Part shown: in pieces, positions 1-5,044 of the stretch
Layout of the letters: every line of letters starts with the position of its first letter
Position numbering within the stretch: position 1 is the stretch's first letter
Origin: an uncultured Eubacteriales bacterium
Lineage (GTDB): Bacteria; Bacillota; Clostridia; Oscillospirales; Ruminococcaceae
NCBI GenBank assembly: GCA_959605275.1
Contig: CAUHFD010000205.1
Location: 1 to 5,044 of the forward strand
Length of the DNA: 5,044 nt
Direction: 5' to 3'
Position numbers and translations under genes: made by a program
The notes under the pieces: model-generated
Seen by the model: only the letters and a program-made list of their open reading frames with translations
Database searches by the model: none
What the model was told of the DNA's origin: nothing

Positions 1-812
1 ACTACGACAAAAACAAAGAGAAAATAGATCCAGCCAATCGCTGCCGCATAATCCATTTCTGTTTTCATTCGGAGAATATATGCCATGACTTGATTGTTAA
101 CATCAGAGAAGGAATCGATCAATGTATAAATGATATTGAGCAGAATGATGGGAGACATCATCGGCAATGTAATGAACCAAAACATTTCCCATCCGGTAGC
201 GGCGTCGCATTTTGCCGATTCATAAAGAGACGGTGAAATCGTTTGCAATCCGGCAAGAAAAAGAATGACCTGCACACCGCATTTCCAAAAAATGCTGCTA
301 ATATTATAGAACAAAAAGTTCAGGACCGTTTCCGCACCGCTCCCTAAATAGCTCATCACATTGGCTGGCAGAAGGACATTTGCCGCTTCTAAAGCAGATC
401 GGGTATTCATACCCGTTTGCTCCAGTTCCATCATTACGACTCCGGATCCTAAAAGAACAGGCAGGAAAAAAATACACCGAAAAATGCCTTTGCACTTTAT
501 TTTTTGATTTAATAAAATAGAAAGAATTAAACTGAAAACTGTAATTAGAGGGGTGTATAAAAAAGTAGTTTGGATTTGCTTTAAGAACAACGGTACAAAT
601 TCCACATCAACAGTAAATGCCCGCAGATAATTTTCCAAGCCCACCCATGTGGTCTGAAGTCCGACAATATTCGTCAGTTTTCCGAAACTCAGCCGCAAAG
701 AAGTGATAATCGGAAATAAAAAAAACAGCAGAAATCCAATAATCCAGGGGCTAATAAACAATAATGCCTGAATAGTTTTTCGTCGCTGCATACCGATACG
801 GATGCTTTTCAT
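1..812 (-). CDS. Carbohydrate ABC transporter permease, MalF/UgpA type (3' end cut by window edge)
   Basis: This is a membrane-spanning subunit of an ABC importer of the binding-protein-dependent sugar family (MalF/UgpA-like). It would form the translocation channel with a second permease and be driven by a cytoplasmic ATPase. My translation from the ATG at 812 is open for 270 codons to the window edge; family members are usually about 290-320 residues, so only a short C-terminus is missing. Hydrophobic segments lie near residues 16-37 (with the typical SPWIIGFLLFFLFP start), 82-103, 109-128, 164-190, 213-235 and 256 onward. The cytoplasmic EAA loop that contacts the ATPase is at residues 198-217 (YESAKCDAATGWEMF, then ITLP), with Ala204 where the family normally has Gly. 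The start is supported by AAGGA ten bases upstream; Met8 at 791 is an alternative. It lies 83 bases after the DUF5696 gene, probably in the same transcript. The substrate cannot be read from the sequence. Confidence 0.95.
   Translation of the reverse strand, partial: MKSIRIGMQRRKTIQALLFISPWIIGFLLFFLFPIITSLRLSFGKLTNIVGLQTTWVGLENYLRAFTVDVEFVPLFLKQIQTTFLYTPLITVFSLILSILLNQKIKCKGIFRCIFFLPVLLGSGVVMMELEQTGMNTRSALEAANVLLPANVMSYLGSGAETVLNFLFYNISSIFWKCGVQVILFLAGLQTISPSLYESAKCDAATGWEMFWFITLPMMSPIILLNIIYTLIDSFSDVNNQVMAYILRMKTEMDYAAAIGWIYFLFVFVV
162..221 (-). other. EAA loop motif of the permease
   Basis: These codons encode residues 198-217 of the permease, starting ESAKCDAATGW and ending ITLP. The family consensus is roughly EAAxxDGAxxxxxFxxITLP. 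Glu, the second Ala, Asp, Phe and ITLP are kept, while the usual Gly after Asp is Ala204. This loop docks into the ATPase subunit in characterised importers such as the maltose transporter. Confidence 0.9.
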
Positions 813-822
813 AAACCACCAA

Positions 823-827
823 TCCTT
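823..827 (-). promoter_or_regulatory. Weak ribosome binding site of the permease
   Basis: AAGGA on the minus strand lies ten bases before the ATG at 812. A GGTGG closer to the start is too near to act well. The match is weaker than those of the two upstream genes, which could mean lower translation of the permease than of the DUF5696 protein. Confidence 0.5.
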
Positions 828-852
828 TATATTTGCTACTTGGTAATCAATA

Positions 853-868
853 TCTTTGAATGCAAAGA
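853..868 (-). other. Small hairpin between the DUF5696 and permease genes
   Basis: A six-base-pair stem (TCTTTG with CAAAGA) encloses a four-base loop in the 83-base gap. It has no following T-run, so it is not a rho-independent terminator. It could be a minor mRNA structure or chance; the gap holds nothing else recognisable apart from the permease ribosome binding site. Confidence 0.2.
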
Positions 869-895
869 AACAATAAAACCAAATCTCTCAAATGA

Positions 896-3085
896 TTAAT
901 CTTTCTTTTGCGAAACCAACAGATAATCTCTTCCTGGAACAGTATAACCGTCTGCAGAAGCATCTGATTTTCCGTAATTTACATATACACTGGTACCATC
1001 TGCATAAGTTGTTTTATACAATTGTGAAGAAAGCTGCTCATGATGAATCATTTCTTGATTCCAAACAGCAGAAAGGCGAGTGTTGAATTCCTGATAAGTT
1101 TCCTTAATCTGCGTTGACCAATCCTGATATCGTGCCGTAAACAAAAAGCGATAATCGGTTTTGTTCAAAAGACCCGATTTTTCCCAGGTTATCTCAAAAT
1201 GAGGAATACAACCGTACTCAACCCATTTTAATTTTTCCGTTGCGAAATCGCTGGAAAGATTACCCGGCTGAGCAGAGTAGGGAAGGTATCCATGTAAAAC
1301 CAACTGTAAAAACGGGATACTTTCATCCGTGAAAAGATAACCGGAATCAGTGGTAGGAATATCATATAGCCGATCGACCTCACTGAAAGTATAGGCATTT
1401 CCTTCGGTTACCGCTACCTGCCGACCGGAAGCGGATATTTCACTGATAACTTTCTTCCAGTTTTCTATGGTCTCCTTTTTGGAAACCGGAGCAGAACCAC
1501 TGCTTTGATAAACAGTTGATCCTATTTGTTCCAGCTGAATGCTAAAACCCGGAATTTTTTGATATTTTTTCAGACAAAGAGGCAGTAGTTTGTTAACAAC
1601 GTATTGTGAAGAGGCAACATACCGTTTCCCTGCTTCGTCAGTTAATAAATTGCCGTTAGCAAGATATATACCATCTCGGCGTAACGAGAACCCGGCTGGC
1701 ATATTTTCACTTTGCACATCTAAGTAATTTTCCTGACCGAAAAGACGATATCCGCTCTCATCGACATCTTTTTGCAATGCAAGCAATCCGGCATTTCCGC
1801 CCAACCTACTGTCCGCAGGCATATGGCTGGAATATTTTCCATATCCACCTTTACTCCATCCAATTAAGTTAATATCCGCGGATACAATACCGTCGTCACG
1901 TAATTCTTTCACGATCGTTTGTGCCTGAGAAAAATCTGTCATCGTTAAAAATTGTTTCATCAAAGTGTCCTGACGTTCTATTCCCATAAAAAGATTTAAA
2001 CTCAACGGAACGTTATTGTTGTTTACAGCGTCCTTTAACTGGTTGCTTTCTAGCAAGTAAGATCGATATGTTCCTGCCATTGCGCTGTAATTGGCATCTT
2101 CTCCGTCCAAAAAGTAATACCGCACAGTACGGTCTCCATCAGTGCGTTGTTTGGTAACTGAAACAATTTGTTCTCCTTCATCGTTGGAATAGGTCATGCT
2201 GTTTCGATAACGAAAATCGCAGCTTATTCTGCTCAGATTGACCAATTTTCCACTGGGAGAAAGTGTTATAGTGGAATTCTCTTCCCCTTGTGTAACGATT
2301 CCCAGATAAGCATCTTCCCCTCGTTTGATTCCGAATACCGGCAGCGAGCACTTTGTCCAATCACGCTCTGTATTTACCACCGTTTCCGGAAGTGTCGAGA
2401 TATCGGAAGAATAAATGGACCAAGTGGTACTGGAAGACTTCCCGATAGGAGAATTTTTGAAATAATAAAGAGCGCCGCAACCGTCGGGATAAAAAACATA
2501 ACCATCGTCAGTATCCTGACCTGCAGCAAGAAATGGCAGCGGAGTAACGGAACACAAAAAGAAAGACCCTTTTTCCCAAATACTGTCCTGCGGTAGCGTG
2601 ATTTCAAGATAATTTTGAGTGGCATGCAGCCTTAGTGTAAATCCCATATCTAGCTCGGTAAAGGCAAATGCAAGGTCAATGCTGTCGGCATCTTTTTTAG
2701 GTTGCACCGTATATGCCATATTGAGCAAAGATGCCTCGCTGATGCCGGAGAATTCTTCGGTGGTATACGAAATAGAAAATAAGGAGCCGACCACATTTGC
2801 CACATGCTCACTTGCATAAGTCATGCCGTTATGAGTAGCGGAAGAAGACAGCGTATGCCCGTTCTTTCGGTTGTGAATCAATAATTCTGAATTGTGTTCC
2901 TGATATGTGATATCTAAGGAATCCGTAGACAACAAAAGTGCAGTTGCTCCGGCTGTTTCCGAAACAGCAGACGGGTTCGGCACCGAAGATTCGGATTGTT
3001 CAGAACCGATCGTCAACGCTGTCATTCCCTGTAACATCATTCCTGCTGCCAGTGTCAACGTCAGGATTTTTTTTAGCATATGCAT
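896..3085 (-). CDS. Exported DUF5696-domain protein, putative glycoside-hydrolase-like
   Basis: A 729-residue protein whose motifs match my knowledge of DUF5696 proteins, a family without established biochemistry that is often found beside sugar ABC transporters. Residues 1 to about 27 (KK then a hydrophobic stretch) form a signal peptide; no lipobox cysteine is visible, so it is probably secreted or cell-wall retained rather than a lipoprotein. Residues 45-345 look like a beta-sandwich region with the family signature PDGCGALYYF at 200-209. Residues 360-610 alternate strands and helices like a TIM barrel: ADINLIGW (403-410), a segment with LEQIG (518-522), VTEGNAYTF (559-567) and SIPFLQLVLHGYLPYS (589-604). 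Residues 690-724 are a C-terminal beta piece (TTYADGTSVYVNYG). Acidic residues in the barrel (Asp404, Glu519, Glu561) are candidate active-site groups, by inference only. The start could be Met1 or Met3; both are served by the AAAGGAGG upstream. Glycan hydrolysis or binding is plausible, not shown. Confidence 0.87.
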   Translation of the reverse strand: MHMLKKILTLTLAAGMMLQGMTALTIGSEQSESSVPNPSAVSETAGATALLLSTDSLDITYQEHNSELLIHNRKNGHTLSSSATHNGMTYASEHVANVVGSLFSISYTTEEFSGISEASLLNMAYTVQPKKDADSIDLAFAFTELDMGFTLRLHATQNYLEITLPQDSIWEKGSFFLCSVTPLPFLAAGQDTDDGYVFYPDGCGALYYFKNSPIGKSSSTTWSIYSSDISTLPETVVNTERDWTKCSLPVFGIKRGEDAYLGIVTQGEENSTITLSPSGKLVNLSRISCDFRYRNSMTYSNDEGEQIVSVTKQRTDGDRTVRYYFLDGEDANYSAMAGTYRSYLLESNQLKDAVNNNNVPLSLNLFMGIERQDTLMKQFLTMTDFSQAQTIVKELRDDGIVSADINLIGWSKGGYGKYSSHMPADSRLGGNAGLLALQKDVDESGYRLFGQENYLDVQSENMPAGFSLRRDGIYLANGNLLTDEAGKRYVASSQYVVNKLLPLCLKKYQKIPGFSIQLEQIGSTVYQSSGSAPVSKKETIENWKKVISEISASGRQVAVTEGNAYTFSEVDRLYDIPTTDSGYLFTDESIPFLQLVLHGYLPYSAQPGNLSSDFATEKLKWVEYGCIPHFEITWEKSGLLNKTDYRFLFTARYQDWSTQIKETYQEFNTRLSAVWNQEMIHHEQLSSQLYKTTYADGTSVYVNYGKSDASADGYTVPGRDYLLVSQKKD

Positions 3086-3089
3086 TTAT

Positions 3090-3097
3090 CCTCCTTT
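3090..3097 (-). promoter_or_regulatory. Strong ribosome binding site of the DUF5696 gene
   Basis: AAAGGAGG on the minus strand ends four bases before the ATG at 3085 and ten bases before the second in-frame ATG at 3079. The first spacing is slightly short and the second slightly long, so the site does not decide between the two starts. The difference is only two residues before the signal peptide. Confidence 0.85.
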
Positions 3098-3129
3098 GTT
3101 AGCCGTTTTGCTTTCAGTAATCCGCCCTT

Positions 3130-3145
3130 ATGAAATTAAATTCAT
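3130..3145. repeat. Imperfect 16-base palindrome in the YIP1-DUF5696 gap
   Basis: ATGAAATTAAATTCAT is symmetrical except for one pair (3135 with 3140). It overlaps a weak promoter-like pair on the minus strand, TTGATT at 3155-3150 and CATAAG at 3132-3127 with a 17-base spacer; each hexamer matches consensus at four of six positions. In AT-rich DNA such a palindrome can arise by chance. An operator or internal promoter is possible but weakly supported. Confidence 0.2.
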
Positions 3146-3173
3146 GTAAAATCAACATCATAAAAATCTACTG

Positions 3174-3788
3174 TCAACGAGAAGCCAACATACGAAACTC
3201 ATTAAAAATACTTTGGAAAAATTGTATCCACTGGACGCAGAACAGCGCAACCAAAAGTAAAGTGATCCACAGTAACAACATTGCAAAAACAGAAAGAATA
3301 ATAACTCCTACAGTTTTAGAAAACTCATAATCATTCATTTGTTTGACGGACTGGAATCCCAGAAGGAACACCCATGTCCATTTGATGATATTCAATCCGG
3401 CATACAATCCGCCGGATTCCAAAGAGAGAATCCAAGTTAAAGCGGTAATCGGAACGGTAAGAATAACATAAGGAATCAGAGAAAAGCAAAAAGCAGTAAA
3501 TAAATCCCTGAATTTCACCTCACCGCCCAGAATAGAGGTGACCGCATAACAGGTCACGGAAAAAGAAACAATCGGAACCAGCATAAGTGATATTTCCAGC
3601 AACAGATTGATATCGTCTTTGTTTCCACTGAAAAGATAACTGCCGGACAAAACCGAAAAAATTCTAACAGCCACCACCATCAAAAGCATTAATAAAGCGG
3701 GAATCCAATTTTTCCTTGCTCGACGCTTTATTAATGTTAAACTGTCTTTGGGATGAAATAAGTGAAGCATATACAATGTGAAAGGCAC
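3174..3788 (-). CDS. YIP1-family integral membrane protein
   Basis: A 204-residue protein with about five hydrophobic helices near residues 28-52, 62-86, 101-121, 132-148 and 159-186. The pattern fits the Yip1-domain family of bacteria: a short N-terminal segment with FHPKDSL (residues 11-17), a basic stretch KRRARKNW just before the first helix, and the loop GGEVKFRDLF followed by FSLIPYVI (residues 88-109), which resembles the family's conserved central motif. The biochemical role of bacterial YIP1 proteins is unknown. The start is a GTG, chosen because AGGAGG lies eight bases upstream; the next in-frame ATG (residue 7, at 3770) would lose that spacing. It ends in TGA 88 bases before the DUF5696 gene. 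Placement between an NHL/TPR anchor protein and the DUF5696 protein suggests a membrane partner in a sugar-uptake locus, which is inference. Confidence 0.82.
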   Translation of the reverse strand: MPFTLYMLHLFHPKDSLTLIKRRARKNWIPALLMLLMVVAVRIFSVLSGSYLFSGNKDDINLLLEISLMLVPIVSFSVTCYAVTSILGGEVKFRDLFTAFCFSLIPYVILTVPITALTWILSLESGGLYAGLNIIKWTWVFLLGFQSVKQMNDYEFSKTVGVIILSVFAMLLLWITLLLVALFCVQWIQFFQSIFNEFRMLASR

Positions 3789-3796
3789 CGTACACC

Positions 3797-3802
3797 CCTC
3801 CT
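3797..3802 (-). promoter_or_regulatory. Ribosome binding site that fixes the GTG start of the YIP1 gene
   Basis: AGGAGG on the minus strand lies eight bases before the GTG at 3788, an ideal spacing. It is the main reason to prefer that GTG over the downstream ATG at 3770. The rest of the 118-base gap (3789-3906) shows no terminator and no convincing promoter. Confidence 0.85.
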
Positions 3803-3906
3803 GTATAGAAATAACATTCTTGTGATTCGATATTCAAAACATCTTTGTGCAATGCAAATCGGTAGTATGAACCCGACAGCATCTGTTTCTGAGCAAGTCA
3901 TACCGG

Positions 3907-5044
3907 TCAACGATTCTTCCGATCGGTAACGTCCTTGTCATCGGATGCAAATCCATAAGATTTTGCCAGAAAGCGATTCGATACACGACGCATTTGCCAG
4001 ATCAAAAAACCGATACCAATAAACAGAACAATTGCTCCGAGCACTACCCATATAAAATTAGCTTTCACAATCTCTTGGAGCCAACGTGCATAAGCTTTGG
4101 AATATCCAGTTTTATCATTGGCAGCATGAAAATAGAAAAGAGCTTCTTGGTATTCTTGGTTTTTATAAAGTGTATTGCCGATTCCGCTGTTTGCCATGTA
4201 ATACTCTGCATCTGTATCCAGCACCCGGCTCCACACGATCGATGCTTTTTGATAATCGCCGCCGTAATACAGGATAATCGCTTCGTGCACTTGTTTGATA
4301 AATTCGGTCGGCTCAAACACATGAACGGCATTTTGAATACTATCCAGCACATAGACACGTCCCTCTGCGTCCACCACCAAGCTGACAGGAGATTCAAATC
4401 GTCCTTTGAGTGAACCCATACCGCCAAATACCGCCAGTAAATTTCCCTCCTGGTCATATTGATAAATACAACCGTTATTTTGGTCTACTGCATATAGAAT
4501 ATTGTTGTTGTCTACCGCAATATCGACAAATTGCGGATTTTTTAACGTGGTATTTCCGCTTCCGGATGTGGAAGTATTGGAAACCGGAGTAACTTCTCCG
4601 AAAAATTTTTCGGGATAGCTGTTTTTATCAGTCGCGCTGATTTTTCGAATTTGCCCGGAATCCGCTAACGAAGTGGCATAGATCAATCCATCTTTGATTA
4701 AAAAATTGGAGTACTGGGCAGGCTCTCGAATCTCCATTCGGCTTTTTTGAGCAGCACTGGCAAAGATATTAATTAAAACCTGGGTAAGGTTAAATCCTAC
4801 CTCGGGCGCACCGGCATATCCTTCAAACTCATTTGTCGGACTGATAATCATAAACTGCTTTCCTTGTTTTACATAAAGCATATTCATTTCATTGACATAA
4901 ATTTTATCAGGAGAAAAAACTTCCTCTGGATCCAACAGCGGTGATTTCGGTTTGACAAATTCTTCTACCATAGCTCCAAAGGAATCCAGATGGACAACGC
5001 GATGGTTTCCGGTGTCGGCAATAAAAAGATCTCCCTGCTCATCT
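3907..5044 (-). CDS. NHL-repeat / TPR-like protein with C-terminal membrane anchor (5' end cut by window edge)
   Basis: The reading frame is open to the right edge: 24 codons precede the internal ATG at 4971, and they encode an evident NHL repeat (GDLFIADTGNHRVVHLD), so that ATG is not the true start. The visible part is 378 residues. NHL-type repeats lie near visible residues 1-23, 172-200 (FVDIAVDNNNILYAVDQ) and 219-244 (SLVVDAEGRVYVLD), consistent with a beta-propeller. A Ser/Thr/Gly/Asn-rich linker is near 153-165. Residues 250-316 form two TPR-like helix pairs (GDYQKASIVW and NQEYQEALFYF). A transmembrane helix at 330-351 is followed by basic residues (RRVSNR), which by the positive-inside rule puts the propeller and TPR outside the cell and the short tail inside. 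A signal peptide should lie beyond the window. NHL propellers usually bind proteins or ligands; here a scaffold or sensor for the sugar-uptake locus is a guess. The gene ends in TGA 118 bases before YIP1. Confidence 0.88.
   Translation of the reverse strand, partial: DEQGDLFIADTGNHRVVHLDSFGAMVEEFVKPKSPLLDPEEVFSPDKIYVNEMNMLYVKQGKQFMIISPTNEFEGYAGAPEVGFNLTQVLINIFASAAQKSRMEIREPAQYSNFLIKDGLIYATSLADSGQIRKISATDKNSYPEKFFGEVTPVSNTSTSGSGNTTLKNPQFVDIAVDNNNILYAVDQNNGCIYQYDQEGNLLAVFGGMGSLKGRFESPVSLVVDAEGRVYVLDSIQNAVHVFEPTEFIKQVHEAIILYYGGDYQKASIVWSRVLDTDAEYYMANSGIGNTLYKNQEYQEALFYFHAANDKTGYSKAYARWLQEIVKANFIWVVLGAIVLFIGIGFLIWQMRRVSNRFLAKSYGFASDDKDVTDRKNR

Noticed and set aside
304..495. A 63-codon minus-strand frame inside the permease
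   Set aside because: It is an out-of-frame shadow of the permease, whose own frame is open throughout and carries the expected membrane segments and EAA motif.
853..868. Hairpin after the DUF5696 stop considered as a transcription terminator
   Set aside because: The stem is only six AT-rich base pairs and no T-run follows on either strand, so it would not stop transcription before the permease.
2168..2596. A 142-codon plus-strand frame antisense to the DUF5696 gene
   Set aside because: No ribosome binding site or recognisable domain; the opposite strand encodes conserved DUF5696 motifs through this stretch.
3664..3882. A 72-codon minus-strand frame overlapping the YIP1 start and the gap upstream of it
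   Set aside because: It overlaps the YIP1 coding sequence in a different frame, has no family resemblance, lacks a good ribosome binding site, and competes with a gene whose GTG start has an ideally spaced AGGAGG.
3738..3901. A 54-codon minus-strand frame starting right after the NHL gene stop (ATG at 3901)
   Set aside because: The composition is unlike a protein (many scattered Cys and Arg), no family is recognised, and it runs into the YIP1 gene out of frame.
3994..4413. A 139-codon plus-strand frame antisense to the NHL/TPR gene
   Set aside because: Rich in Cys, His and Ile as expected of an antisense shadow; the minus strand here encodes clear NHL, TPR and membrane-anchor sequence.
4969..4971. 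ATG at 4971 considered as the start of the NHL/TPR protein
   Set aside because: The frame stays open to the window edge and the 24 upstream codons encode a clean NHL repeat, so the true start lies outside the window.

Overview
All recognisable genes in this window lie on the minus strand in one co-directional block. It reads from high to low coordinates as: an NHL-repeat/TPR membrane-anchored protein (cut by the right edge), a YIP1-family integral membrane protein, a large exported DUF5696-type protein, and a MalF-type sugar ABC transporter permease (cut by the left edge). Gaps between genes are 118, 88 and 83 bases. None contains a convincing rho-independent terminator, and every complete start has a Shine-Dalgarno-like sequence, so a single operon running right to left is the simplest reading.

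The organism is most likely a Gram-positive member of the Bacillota, probably a clostridial anaerobe or a Paenibacillus-like bacterium. The reasons are the strong AGGAGG ribosome binding sites, the moderately AT-rich lysine- and isoleucine-rich coding, and the gene combination (DUF5696, YIP1, NHL and sugar permease), which I know mainly from that phylum. The sequence alone does not fix the genus.

Region by region (minus-strand order): 5044-3907 encodes an extracytoplasmic NHL beta-propeller segment, a Ser/Thr/Gly-rich linker, TPR-like helices and a C-terminal membrane anchor. 3788-3174 encodes a five-helix YIP1-type membrane protein that starts with GTG. 3085-896 encodes a 729-residue protein with a signal peptide, an N-terminal beta-rich region, a probable TIM-barrel-like centre and a C-terminal beta region, resembling glycoside hydrolases in layout but with no proven activity. 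812-1 encodes most of a carbohydrate ABC permease with a recognisable EAA loop.

A working model, which is inference, is a carbohydrate capture and import locus: the DUF5696 protein binds or trims a glycan outside the cell, the NHL/TPR and YIP1 proteins form a membrane-linked accessory or scaffold, and the ABC transporter imports the product. The second permease and the solute-binding protein expected for such a transporter would lie outside the window. No RNA genes, mobile elements, CRISPR arrays or large repeats were seen, and no gene-free stretch exceeds 120 bases.
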